From an uncultured Lachnospiraceae bacterium (lineage in GTDB: Bacteria > Bacillota > Clostridia > Lachnospirales > Lachnospiraceae), in contig UQAW01000004.1 in NCBI GenBank assembly GCA_900539175.1, forward strand, positions 37,072-101,071: 64,000 bases of DNA, in the 5' to 3' direction. The notes under the pieces are model-generated. The model was given only the letters and a program-made list of their open reading frames with translations, did not search any database and was not told the DNA's origin. A program made the translations under genes and the position numbers. Position 1 is the stretch's first letter. Every line of letters begins with the position of its first letter. This document shows, in pieces, positions 55,555 through 64,000 of this stretch.

Positions 55555-56697
55555 ATGCGTGCGTTGGAGATATTGCTCAGCCGTCGTTGGATTCTGAAGT
55601 CCAGAGAGCGGGAATTGTATTATCAGATGAAAGATGAAATAGGGAACGTAAAGAAATTTCTGATGGAGAAACTGGGATATCAGGTGATTGTGAATCCCTA
55701 TCTTGTGAAGGTGGAGAAAATGCCGGCAAAACCGGAAAACTGGATGGGAATTCAGGAGTTTACCGAGCAGATTGAGTATGTGTTTTTCTGTCTGGTTCTG
55801 ATGTTTCTTGAAGATAAAGAGGCAGAGGAGCAGTTTGTACTGTCAGAGTTGACAGAGTATATGCAGGGACAGTACCAGGAGGAGCAGATTGATTGGACAG
55901 TTTACCGCTATCGCCGTCATTTGGTCCGGGTGATGAAGTATTGCGTAGCCTGTGGGATTCTAAGTGTAGATGACGGAAGTGAAGATAGTTTTGCGAAGGA
56001 TGATTCCAGTGAGGTGCTCTATGAAAATACCGGAGTTTCCAGATATTTTATGAAGAATTTTACGCAGGACATTATGGGGTATACCAGTCCGGAAGATTTT
56101 GAGAAAGAAGAATGGATTGATGTCAACGAGGATCGGGGAATCGTCCGGAGACAGAGGGTTTACCGGCGTCTGCTGATGTCTATGGGAATGTATAAAACAC
56201 CGGAGACAGAGGAAGATTTTGCCTATGTGCGGAATTACCGGAATATGATCGGCGGAGAACTTGGGGAATTGTTCGACTGTGAACTTCATGTACACAGGGA
56301 CAGTGCGTTTTTGATACTGGGGGAGGAATGCCGGCTCGGCAGGTGCTTTCCGGAGGAGCATACGCTGTCGGATGCGGTACTTCTTATCAATCAGTTGCTT
56401 ATAGAAAAAATAGAAGCCGGAGAGATTGAGGTACCTGCGGATGAGAACATCCGGATTCCCGGGGAAGTGTACCGCAGTATTGTGGAGGCGTGTAAAGAGC
56501 AGTATGGGAAAGGTTTTAACAAGACATACCGGGAAATGACGACAGGAGAATTTTACCGGGAAGTTTATGCCTATATGACAGAACTGGAACTGGTGGAGAA
56601 GGTAAAGGATGATATTGTAATTCGAGCGGTGGTTGGAAAAATTGCGGGAAAATACCCGGAGGATTTTTTGAAGAACGGAGGCACAGATGAACAGTAA
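55555..56697 (+). CDS. jetB: Wadjet type II subunit JetB (DUF2398)
   Basis: About 380 residues of the DUF2398/TIGR02678 type: RALEILLSRRWILKSRERELYY at the start, then YRYRRHLVRVMKYCV, and a DFAYVRNYRNMI segment. JetB is the MukE-like accessory (KITE) subunit. A GTG at 55549 with a better-spaced gagga site is an alternative start. The end overlaps jetC by 11 bases. Confidence 0.84.
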   Translation: MRALEILLSRRWILKSRERELYYQMKDEIGNVKKFLMEKLGYQVIVNPYLVKVEKMPAKPENWMGIQEFTEQIEYVFFCLVLMFLEDKEAEEQFVLSELTEYMQGQYQEEQIDWTVYRYRRHLVRVMKYCVACGILSVDDGSEDSFAKDDSSEVLYENTGVSRYFMKNFTQDIMGYTSPEDFEKEEWIDVNEDRGIVRRQRVYRRLLMSMGMYKTPETEEDFAYVRNYRNMIGGELGELFDCELHVHRDSAFLILGEECRLGRCFPEEHTLSDAVLLINQLLIEKIEAGEIEVPADENIRIPGEVYRSIVEACKEQYGKGFNKTYREMTTGEFYREVYAYMTELELVEKVKDDIVIRAVVGKIAGKYPEDFLKNGGTDEQ

Positions 56698-59600
56698 GTG
56701 GCAGATACATAGAGTCGGTCTGGTAGATTTCTGGTATTATGATGAAGAGGAGTTTTATTTTCTGGATGGAAGAATGCTTTTAAGAGGAGCCAATGGTTCC
56801 GGAAAATCTGTTACCATGCAGAGTTTTATCCCGCTTCTTCTGGATGGAAATATGCGTCCGGAGCGTTTGGACCCCTTTGGATCCCGTGCGAGAAAAATGG
56901 AGAATTATCTGTTGGAAGAGGGGGATGGAAGGGAGGAACGAACCGGTTACCTCTATATGGAAATGAAGCGTACAGAAAGTGATGGATATCTCACCTTGGG
57001 AATCGGAATGCGTGCACGGAGAAATAAGAAGATGGAATCCTGGTATTTCTGTATTACCGACGGCAGAAGAATCGGTCAGGATCTGTACCTGTACAAAGAT
57101 CCTCACAATAAAATTACCTGTACCAGGCAGGAACTTAAGAATCGGATTGGGGACGGCGGCAAGGTTATGGATACACAGGGGGAGTATGCGGCTTGTGTCA
57201 ACCGACTGCTCTTCGGTTTTGAGACACAGGAGGAATACCGGGAACTGCTGGAACTTCTGATTCAGCTTCGGACACCGAAGCTGTCGAAGGATTTTAAACC
57301 GACCGTGATCAATGAAATATTGAGCAGCTCTCTTCAGACACTTTCCGAGGATGATCTGCGGCCCATGTCTGAAGCGATTGAAAATATGGACAGTTTGAAA
57401 ACGAATCTGGATACGTTAAGTGACAGTGTCCGGGCAGCAAAACAGATTGAGCGGGTTTACGATCAGTATAATCAGATCGTGCTGTATGATAAGGCACTTC
57501 TTTTTTCGAAGTCGATTCAGGAGTGCCGGGAGTTTGAAAAAACAGCGGAAGATCTTGAGCGCAGGATTGCAGAGGGGAGGGAGAAGCTGCTGAAAGAAGA
57601 ACAGCATTACCAGGAACTGCGTCAGGAGGAACAGGTACTGACGCAGGAGCGGGAATCTCTGGCGTCCAGTGATGCGGCAAGGCTGAAAGAACAGGAAGTA
57701 AAGACTGTCAGTGAATCGGAGGAGCAGCGCAGGGTGGTTCAGGAGAAGGAACGTCAGGAGTCCGATAAGAAAGAAAAGCAGCTGGATACAGAGCAGAGAA
57801 TCAAAGAGCAGTCCGACAGAAATGAAGTGATCTGGGATGAGATCGATGATACTCTGGAGGAAATGGAAGCGGTTATGGAAGATGTCTCCTTTGATGAATT
57901 TACATTTCTGAAGAAGGAGTTGTGCGAAACGAAAGATCAGGTATATTCTTTTCAGGCGCATAATCAATTGCTGGATGCTTATATGCAGAAGGTGGATGCA
58001 GGTAAGACGGTACTTATGGAAGAAAAGAACTGCCAGGAGAAATACGATCGTTTTCTGAAGGAACTGGACGAACATCTTGAGGAGAGAAACCGGGCAGAGA
58101 AGGAATTGCTTCAGTATGAAAATCTTCTGCATGAGACAAAAGCGGAGCTGACAGAGGATATCTATCGTTGGGAAAGCAAGAATCAGGAACTTCATCTGGA
58201 ACCGGAAACCATGCAGGAAATTTCGCGCAGAGTGGAAGCGTATCAGATGGGGATGGATTATTCAGAGATCCGCGATCTTGCAAAACAGTCTTTCTATCAG
58301 AAGGAACGTGAACTTGCAGATGGGAAGAACCAGGCGCAGCAGATGGTGAAAGAGATTGGAAAAAAAGCCGGAGAAGCAAAAGCGGAACTGGAGCAGTGGC
58401 AGAAGCAGAAAGATCCTGAGCCGGAGCAGCCGGATGCTGTGCGGGAAAACCGCAGGATTTTGCAGGAAAAAGGAATTCCATATCTGCAGTTCTATAAGAC
58501 GATTGACTTTGACCGAAGCCTTACCGAGGAACAGATGTCCCGGTTGGAGGAAGCGCTGCTTCAGATGGGAATTCTGGATGCACTGATTGTTCCAGCTGAT
58601 TACAGGGAACAGGTACTTGAATTGGACCCGGGTATCTGCGACAGGTATATTTTCAGTGACGTGACCAGAGTTCAGAAGAATCTGACGGAAGTTCTGGAGG
58701 TTGATAATGGGGAAAATGATATCCTGTTTTATCAGAAGATTTCACGTGTGTTGTCTGCAATCGGATATGCAGACGATGAGGAGCGGATAGAGGGGGAGAA
58801 TTGTAATTCCTGGATTGATCAAGACGGCAATTACCGGCTAGGTGTTTTAGAGGGAACAATTACAAAGAGGTATGAAGCACGCTTCATTGGAGTGCGTGCC
58901 AGAGAGAATTACCGCAGACAGAAGATTGAAGAGGTGGAAATTATCTGCAGGGAACTGGAAGAAGAAATCGGTAGATGGAAAGAACTGCTGGATTACACAT
59001 CGCAGCGGGAAGAAATGCTTCAGAGTGAATGGAAAGCATTTCCCTGTGATCAGGATCTGAAGGTAGCCGCGAAATCATATGCACAGCGGGAATATACACT
59101 GGAATTGTTGGGAGAGCAGATTCAGAAGCAGAAAGAGCGTGTGGAGCAGGAAAGAAAGCAGTTGGATGAAGTCCGGCTTCAGGCACGTAAGATCTGCGAT
59201 AAGTGTTATCTTCCCGCGCGTTTGGATGTGTTTGACAAAGCGCTGGAAGCTCTGCATAGCTATAAGGAAAATTTGATGAAGCTTCAGATTATCCATGGCA
59301 ATTATCGGAATGGTATTCGTGAAGTGGAAAGTAAAAAGGAATATCTGGAGGAAATCAATCAGGATCTGGATGACATCCGTTACGATCTGAACCGGGCAGT
59401 TCAGAGGGTAAGGGAATCGGAAGGAATTCTGGTCTCTATACGAAAACAGCTGGAATTGACAGATTATGATCAGATCAGAGAACGGCTGGATTACTGCATC
59501 GGGCGGCTGGCTGTGCTGCCGACGGAACGAGAGACCTCCATAAAGCATCAGTCCGATCTGAAGAACGAAGAAAAAGTTCTGCGAAAGGAGCGGACAAAGA

Positions 59601-60793
59601 ATGAGATTTCCGGAATCAAAGCGTCAGACCGGAGACAATGGCTGGAAAAAGTATTTGAAGCAGAGTATCGTTTGGGATATGTAGAGCGCAGATTTGTAAT
59701 AACCGATGATATGGAAGATCAGGCGGCAAAGGTGTGCAGTATGTTGGCAGGCAGCTTTGGAAGCAAAAAGCAGAGTGATCTTTTTGCCAGCCTGCAGGAG
59801 GCTTATCATCAGAATCGGGGATATCTGTTGGAATATCAGATCACGATGCAGACATTGTTTGAAGAACTGGATGAGGGCACGTCGGTGTTTGATATCAGTC
59901 TGAAAAGAATTGATATTTCTGCAAAATACAGAGGAACTGCAGTAAAGTTTAAGGAGTTGATCGCGGGGATGAGCGAGGACGCCGAAGAACTGAAGCGTCT
60001 CTTAAGTGACAGAGACCGGGAATTGTTCGAGGATATCCTTGCCAATACGATCAGCAAGAAGATACGCGGAAAGATTCAGTCCAGTAAGCGTTGGGTAGAA
60101 AAGATGAATGCGCTTATGGAATCCATGCAGACTTCCAGCGGACTCAAATTAAGCCTTCGATGGAGAAACAAGCGGGCGGACAGTGAGGACCAGCTTGATA
60201 CAAAAGCTTTGGTGGAACTGCTTCAGAAGGATGTGGAGATTATGCGGGAGGAGGAAGTGGAAAAGCTTTCCCGTCATTTCCGTTCCAAGATTGAGGAGGC
60301 CAGGAAGATTGCCGGAGACACGGAATCAGCGCAATCCTTCCATGCCATTATGCGGGAGGTGCTGGACTACCGAAAGTGGTTTGAGTTCCAGTTGGAAAGC
60401 CAGAAGACCGGCGAGAAGAAAAAGGAATTGACAGACCGGGTATTTTTCACCTTCAGCGGCGGAGAGAAGGCGATGGCCATGTATGTACCGCTGTTTTCAG
60501 CGGTTGTGGCAAAATATGCCGGTGCCAGAGGGGATGCACCGAAGCTGATCTCCCTGGATGAAGCGTTTGCCGGCGTGGATGAGATGAATATCAGGGATAT
60601 GTTCCGTCTGATGGTAGAATTCGAGTTCAACTTTATGATTAATTCCCAGATTTTATGGGGAGATTATGATACAGTGCCGGGGATTGCCATCTATCAGCTT
60701 GTGCGCCCGGAAAATGCGAAGTATGTGACTGTGATCCGTTATGTCTGGAATGGAAAGAGAAAGATAATGGTGGAAAAAGCCAACGAAAACTGA
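56687..60793 (+). CDS. jetC: Wadjet type II SMC-like ATPase JetC
   Basis: The 1368-residue SMC/SbcC-like protein has Walker A GANGSGKS at residues 34-41, two long Glu/Lys-rich coiled coils around a hinge region, the signature FSGGEK (S1257) and Walker B LISLDEAFAGVDE (Asp1291-Glu1292). All ATPase motifs are intact. It extrudes DNA loops and detects small circular plasmids. A strong ggagg site precedes the ATG inside jetB. Confidence 0.92.
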   Translation: MNSKWQIHRVGLVDFWYYDEEEFYFLDGRMLLRGANGSGKSVTMQSFIPLLLDGNMRPERLDPFGSRARKMENYLLEEGDGREERTGYLYMEMKRTESDGYLTLGIGMRARRNKKMESWYFCITDGRRIGQDLYLYKDPHNKITCTRQELKNRIGDGGKVMDTQGEYAACVNRLLFGFETQEEYRELLELLIQLRTPKLSKDFKPTVINEILSSSLQTLSEDDLRPMSEAIENMDSLKTNLDTLSDSVRAAKQIERVYDQYNQIVLYDKALLFSKSIQECREFEKTAEDLERRIAEGREKLLKEEQHYQELRQEEQVLTQERESLASSDAARLKEQEVKTVSESEEQRRVVQEKERQESDKKEKQLDTEQRIKEQSDRNEVIWDEIDDTLEEMEAVMEDVSFDEFTFLKKELCETKDQVYSFQAHNQLLDAYMQKVDAGKTVLMEEKNCQEKYDRFLKELDEHLEERNRAEKELLQYENLLHETKAELTEDIYRWESKNQELHLEPETMQEISRRVEAYQMGMDYSEIRDLAKQSFYQKERELADGKNQAQQMVKEIGKKAGEAKAELEQWQKQKDPEPEQPDAVRENRRILQEKGIPYLQFYKTIDFDRSLTEEQMSRLEEALLQMGILDALIVPADYREQVLELDPGICDRYIFSDVTRVQKNLTEVLEVDNGENDILFYQKISRVLSAIGYADDEERIEGENCNSWIDQDGNYRLGVLEGTITKRYEARFIGVRARENYRRQKIEEVEIICRELEEEIGRWKELLDYTSQREEMLQSEWKAFPCDQDLKVAAKSYAQREYTLELLGEQIQKQKERVEQERKQLDEVRLQARKICDKCYLPARLDVFDKALEALHSYKENLMKLQIIHGNYRNGIREVESKKEYLEEINQDLDDIRYDLNRAVQRVRESEGILVSIRKQLELTDYDQIRERLDYCIGRLAVLPTERETSIKHQSDLKNEEKVLRKERTKNEISGIKASDRRQWLEKVFEAEYRLGYVERRFVITDDMEDQAAKVCSMLAGSFGSKKQSDLFASLQEAYHQNRGYLLEYQITMQTLFEELDEGTSVFDISLKRIDISAKYRGTAVKFKELIAGMSEDAEELKRLLSDRDRELFEDILANTISKKIRGKIQSSKRWVEKMNALMESMQTSSGLKLSLRWRNKRADSEDQLDTKALVELLQKDVEIMREEEVEKLSRHFRSKIEEARKIAGDTESAQSFHAIMREVLDYRKWFEFQLESQKTGEKKKELTDRVFFTFSGGEKAMAMYVPLFSAVVAKYAGARGDAPKLISLDEAFAGVDEMNIRDMFRLMVEFEFNFMINSQILWGDYDTVPGIAIYQLVRPENAKYVTVIRYVWNGKRKIMVEKANEN

Positions 60794-60822
60794 TTCAGGA
60801 GAATGTGGGGAGCGTATCTGCT

Positions 60823-62121
60823 ATGAAGCGGGAGAAATATCTGGAAGAAAGCATTGTTTATTTTAAAGCGCGTCCGGTATATGAGAAACTTTTCCGAAAA
60901 GTGCGGGATAAGTATTCCGGGTTGGGGCGTCTGGGTGGAAAGGTTACATTGACGGGGCTCACACCGGAGGAAAAGAAACAATTAGAAGGATTTTTTCAGA
61001 AGGATTATACAGATAACAGAAGTGTGACGATTTCCATGGCACTGATGGAAAAGGCACTGGCGGACAGCAGATTTTCCGGTATAGGATGGGAAGATATCCT
61101 TGCTGCCTATTTCGGAGAAAAGCTGACAGTCCGAAAAGAACTGGAGCGGCAACAGGAGGAGGCACGGAAGGCATATTTTGCGGAGATTATGAGTCGGTAT
61201 GGGAAAGAACCGGGCAAATTCTGGCTGCAGAAGGTACTTTCCGGGCATACGGAAGGATATCAGATGTTGTTGCAGCAGTATCGGGAGAATCCCGAGAGAC
61301 TGCGTATTACGTTACAGTATCTGTTACAGACAATCCCGGAACTTCCGGTTTTCAAATTCGGAGAAGCAGACATAAAAAGAGAATTACTGGCAGTATTTGC
61401 TGCCAGAATGACCCAGAACCCACATTTTTACGATGAAGGTACTTTGGGGGACAGGATGCTGGCTGCATTTTTGAAAGATTTTTTTGGAGAAGACAATATC
61501 ACCGGGTCCATCAGGGCGGAACAGAAAAGTAGTCTTTATTACAGAGCAGGTATTCTGAAGGATGATTTATCCAATGACACATTGGTATATGGTATTCATG
61601 CGATTGGAAGTGACGGAAAATGCCATGAGGGAATCGAAGGATTTTTAAGATGCAGAGAACCGATGCGTCTGACGCTTCTGACGGTGGGAAATCTGCGGGA
61701 TGTGTGGACAAAGAAGGAACCGTACGTCTATGTTGTGGAAAACCCGGCGGTCTTTTCTGTCCTTGTGAGAACACATCCGGAGTGTACGGCAATCTGCGGT
61801 AACGGACAGCCACGGCTGGCTACTCTGGCACTGATGGATTTGCTGCAGAAGAATTGTATGTTTTACTATGCAGGTGATTTTGATCCGGAGGGGCTTCTGA
61901 TTGCACAGCGTCTGAAACAGCGCTATGGCAGGAAACTTGAATTGTGGAACTATAGGGTAGACTGGTACGAAGAATACTTATCGGAAGTAGAATTGAATGA
62001 TATGAGAATCAGGAAATTGGAACAAATTGAAATGAAGGAGTTGGAAGAACTGAAAAAGGCCATGTGCAGGGAGCGGAGGGCAGTGTATCAGGAGGCTATG
62101 ATGGAGAAACTGATAGAGTAA
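60823..62121 (+). CDS. jetD: Wadjet type II nuclease subunit JetD (DUF2399/Toprim)
   Basis: About 432 residues. The N-terminal part belongs to the DUF2399/TIGR02679 type. The C-terminal Toprim-like domain has GDFDPEG with Asp352 and Asp354 as metal-binding residues, the site that cleaves the plasmid DNA. A GTG at 60805 is an alternative start. It ends 12 bases from the stop of the convergent queC. Confidence 0.86.
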   Translation: MKREKYLEESIVYFKARPVYEKLFRKVRDKYSGLGRLGGKVTLTGLTPEEKKQLEGFFQKDYTDNRSVTISMALMEKALADSRFSGIGWEDILAAYFGEKLTVRKELERQQEEARKAYFAEIMSRYGKEPGKFWLQKVLSGHTEGYQMLLQQYRENPERLRITLQYLLQTIPELPVFKFGEADIKRELLAVFAARMTQNPHFYDEGTLGDRMLAAFLKDFFGEDNITGSIRAEQKSSLYYRAGILKDDLSNDTLVYGIHAIGSDGKCHEGIEGFLRCREPMRLTLLTVGNLRDVWTKKEPYVYVVENPAVFSVLVRTHPECTAICGNGQPRLATLALMDLLQKNCMFYYAGDFDPEGLLIAQRLKQRYGRKLELWNYRVDWYEEYLSEVELNDMRIRKLEQIEMKELEELKKAMCRERRAVYQEAMMEKLIE

Positions 62122-62133
62122 AGTGTGAGTTTT

Positions 62134-62814
62134 TCATGCAGGATCTGTCACTCCATTGGCTTCAAACGCTTTCTGCCGGTCGATACAGGTTCCGCACTGT
62201 CCGCAGGGATGGTCTCCGCCTTCATAACAGCTCCAGGTCAGTTCATATGGAACGTGCAGTCGCAATCCCTCTTTTACGACACAAGCCTTGTTCCAGTTAA
62301 TAAAAGGTGCCTCGATTTTCAGCGCTTTTCCGCTTCCTTCATAGACAGCCTGATACATGCTGTTATAAAAGACTTCGCTGCAGTCTGGATAAGCATTTCC
62401 AGCAGCGTCATCATGGTGAGCTCCGTAGTAAATATAGGTACAGTCTTTTGAAAGCGCAAGACTGGCTGCCGTTGCCAGAAAGAGACCGTTTCTGAAAGGA
62501 ACATAAGTGGAAACAGGGGTTTCGTTCTGATTTTTTAACTGCTCGGCATATGAGTTTTTCGGAATTTCTTCCCTGGAGTGGGAAAGCAGGGAGCAGTTGC
62601 TGTAGGCAAACATGGGCGTAAGGTCCAGATCCATTCCTTCGATTTCATAATGGGCAAGGATTTTCCGGACGGATTCTATTTCTTTTATATGCTTCTGTCC
62701 ATATACGATCGAGAGAGGAATGACATGGTCCTTTCCAAAGCGTTCGATTGCCAGCGCAAGACAGGTCGTGCTGTCTACGCCGCCGCTGAATAATACCATT
62801 GCTTTTTCTGACAT
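62134..62814 (-). CDS. queC: 7-cyano-7-deazaguanine synthase
   Basis: 226 residues. The PP-loop SGGVDS at residues 10-15 binds ATP; YVPFRNGLFLATAASLA and the closing Cys cluster WSCYEGG, CGQCGTC hold the zinc. It makes preQ0 from 7-carboxy-7-deazaguanine, the precursor of queuosine in tRNA. The aggagg site is clear. It is the last gene of the minus-strand queT-queF-queC unit. Confidence 0.93.
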   Translation of the reverse strand: MSEKAMVLFSGGVDSTTCLALAIERFGKDHVIPLSIVYGQKHIKEIESVRKILAHYEIEGMDLDLTPMFAYSNCSLLSHSREEIPKNSYAEQLKNQNETPVSTYVPFRNGLFLATAASLALSKDCTYIYYGAHHDDAAGNAYPDCSEVFYNSMYQAVYEGSGKALKIEAPFINWNKACVVKEGLRLHVPYELTWSCYEGGDHPCGQCGTCIDRQKAFEANGVTDPA

Positions 62815-62825
62815 TATAAATCCTC

Positions 62826-63323
62826 CTATCGATTGTCTATTTTTTCAGGATACAGGTCGTGGTGGGTCAGGCGGTCGTAAGCCACCTTTTCCCAGTGAGT
62901 ACCAGGTTTTCCGTAATTACAGTAAGGGTCAATGGAAATACCGCCTCTGGGGGTAAACTTTCCCCAGACCTCAATATATTTCGGATCCATCAGACGGATC
63001 AGGTCTTTCATTATGATATTGACACAGTCTTCGTGAAAGTCACCGTGATTCCGGAAACTGAAAAGGTAGAGCTTTAAAGATTTGCTCTCCACCATTCGTT
63101 CGCCGGGTACATAGGAAATATAAATTGTCGCAAAATCTGGCTGCCCTGTCATAGGGCAGAGGCTTGTAAATTCAGGACAGTTGAACTTAACAAAATAGTC
63201 ATTTTCCGGGTGCTTGTTCGGGAAAGTCTCGAGGACTTCCGGGCAATAATCCATTTTATAATCATTTTTCCGGTTGCCCAGAAGAGAAATTCCATCTAAT
63301 TCTTCTTTCGTTCTTCCGCTCAT
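62826..63323 (-). CDS. queF: NADPH-dependent 7-cyano-7-deazaguanine reductase
   Basis: The 165-residue short (YkvM-like) QueF has nucleophile Cys56 and Asp63 in TSLCPMTGQPDFA, and FRNHGDFHEDCVN with the His/Glu of the active site. It reduces preQ0 to preQ1. A strong aaggagg site precedes it. Confidence 0.92.
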   Translation of the reverse strand: MSGRTKEELDGISLLGNRKNDYKMDYCPEVLETFPNKHPENDYFVKFNCPEFTSLCPMTGQPDFATIYISYVPGERMVESKSLKLYLFSFRNHGDFHEDCVNIIMKDLIRLMDPKYIEVWGKFTPRGGISIDPYCNYGKPGTHWEKVAYDRLTHHDLYPEKIDNR

Positions 63324-63339
63324 TTGTTACCTCCTTACA

Positions 63340-63843
63340 TTAAGTAGAAATGTGACCGTGTTTAGGTTCCAGAATCCGTTTTAGTGCTTTTACGAGTAAT
63401 ACGCCGCAGATGGCAGGGATGATCTGTCCGATGCACAGGCTGAGAGCAAGGGCCGGGTATGGCATGTGGAGCAGATAAGACAGCCATGTGGAGACGCCCA
63501 GCCCCGGTACCAATATAATAGGCAGGATCATCAGATGCGGATTCCAGTTTGATTTTCGGATACCGACAATAATAGCAGTTGTCACAATGCCCACCAGACA
63601 GCCACCGAACATATCCAGAGGTCCAAGACCGCCGAACAGTAGATTTGCTATGAAATTTGCGAGACCAAGGGGTAAAACCAGGAACGGAAACAGATAAGAC
63701 AGAGCATAGAGTGATGTAGCAATACGGATTTGATAAGCTCCGAAAGAAAAACTCTGTGTACAATAAAGTACCACCACGTAAAGGGCAATCACAATAGCAG
63801 AAAAAGTCAGTTTCTGCGATTTACTCATATTCTTTTGATTCAT
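63340..63843 (-). CDS. queT: QueT-type queuosine-precursor ECF transporter S component
   Basis: About 167 residues with five or six helices, GAYQIRIATSLYALSYLFPFLVLPLGLAN and a terminal LEPKHGHIST. It is the first gene of the unit and imports preQ1/queuine precursor. Salvage by QueT together with QueC/QueF suggests a mixed import and synthesis route; queD and queE are not in the window. The ATG at 63843 has ggaggtg 7 bases upstream. Confidence 0.85.
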   Translation of the reverse strand: MNQKNMSKSQKLTFSAIVIALYVVVLYCTQSFSFGAYQIRIATSLYALSYLFPFLVLPLGLANFIANLLFGGLGPLDMFGGCLVGIVTTAIIVGIRKSNWNPHLMILPIILVPGLGVSTWLSYLLHMPYPALALSLCIGQIIPAICGVLLVKALKRILEPKHGHIST

Positions 63844-63859
63844 ATGATATTCACCTCCA

Positions 63860-64000
63860 AATAGAAACACAACAACTTACTATGAAAGTCCCGGACAGCA
63901 GCCATGAACCGGAGTGTGCTTGCACGCGCAGGGTCATGGATATTGGACGGGCAAGCTGGTATGAGTAAGTAGGGCGATAGCCTGGATTACGAATACCGGC
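63860..64000. other. Highly structured sequence upstream of queT, extends off window
   Basis: Nested complementary arms occur in order: 63875-63881 with 63964-63970, 63890-63893 with 63948-63951, 63902-63907 with 63934-63939, 63914-63919 with 63922-63927. An additional 8-bp pair joins 63955-63962 with 63993-64000 (the window end). This is more pairing than expected by chance. Two readings are possible: a leader RNA of queT on the minus strand (no preQ1-I, -II or -III consensus was recognised), or part of a structured RNA such as a group II intron domain I read on the plus strand (GAAAGTCCCGG and TACGAATACCGG look intron-like). No GTGYG intron start was found. Confidence 0.35.

Noticed and set aside
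57309..58481. Leu/Phe-rich minus-strand frames opposite jetC
   Set aside because: They are the complement of Glu/Lys-rich coiled-coil codons and have no independent support.
63860..63880. preQ1-I riboswitch before queT
   Set aside because: The short AGAGGTTCTAGC...AAAACTAA consensus is absent from the leader on the minus strand.

Overview
The window looks like a chromosome segment of a gut-type Clostridia, most likely Lachnospiraceae. The signs are strong GGAGG-type ribosome binding sites, moderate GC with AT-rich islands, a fibro-slime adhesin, class B sortase, EpsG-type polymerase, two fused Wzz/BY-kinases, AAA/PD-(D/E)XK proteins and a QueT-type transporter. Species cannot be fixed from the sequence alone. 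No rRNA, tRNA, CRISPR array or intact insertion sequence was seen.

Region 1 (1-8.4 kb) is a cell-surface module. It holds the 3' part of a very large fibro-slime adhesin, an 84-residue Cys-containing peptide ending in Ser-Ser, and an HPr-kinase-like P-loop protein. A remnant of a PD-(D/E)XK transposase-type nuclease follows. Then come a promoter, three tiny ORFs, a class B sortase, an LCP ligase and a small APKTG-motif surface protein with its own promoter.

Region 2 (8.5-52.1 kb) is one very long capsule/exopolysaccharide locus. It opens with a membrane nucleotide-sugar 4,6-dehydratase and a reverse-oriented repeat surface protein. The regulatory/assembly block follows: CpsB-type PHP phosphatase, Ig-like protein, two tandem Wzz-BY-kinase fusions with Tyr-rich tails, and the priming glycosyl-1-phosphate transferase. 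Next are about ten glycosyltransferases with an EpsG polymerase, LicD, an IspD/TarI-like cytidylyltransferase, a Wzx flippase and an O-acyltransferase. A glucosylation cassette (two GtrII-like proteins, GtrB, GtrA) comes after that. The last part combines a ThDP enzyme, a DRE-TIM aldolase fused to an extra domain, an FAD oxidoreductase, a GT2 protein with no obvious DxD, an SDR with Lys replaced by Arg, a GT-C membrane protein and a TIM-barrel isomerase, plus acyltransferases. I read this as a pathway for an unusual sugar or decoration that is not obvious from known pathways.

Region 3 (52.2-62.1 kb) is a defence region: an AAA-ATPase/PD-(D/E)XK protein, then a complete four-gene Wadjet type II (JetABCD) anti-plasmid system with its own promoter.

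Region 4 (62.1-64 kb, minus strand) is a queuosine-precursor operon queT-queF-queC. Upstream of it is a strongly structured, unassigned sequence that runs off the window end.

In the capsule locus the assembly proteins (BY-kinases and CpsB phosphatase) are expected to control chain length. The priming transferase and the glycosyltransferases build a lipid-linked repeat unit. Wzx exports it, EpsG polymerises it, the Gtr and acyltransferase proteins decorate it, and LCP-type ligases such as the one in region 1 attach glycopolymers to the wall.
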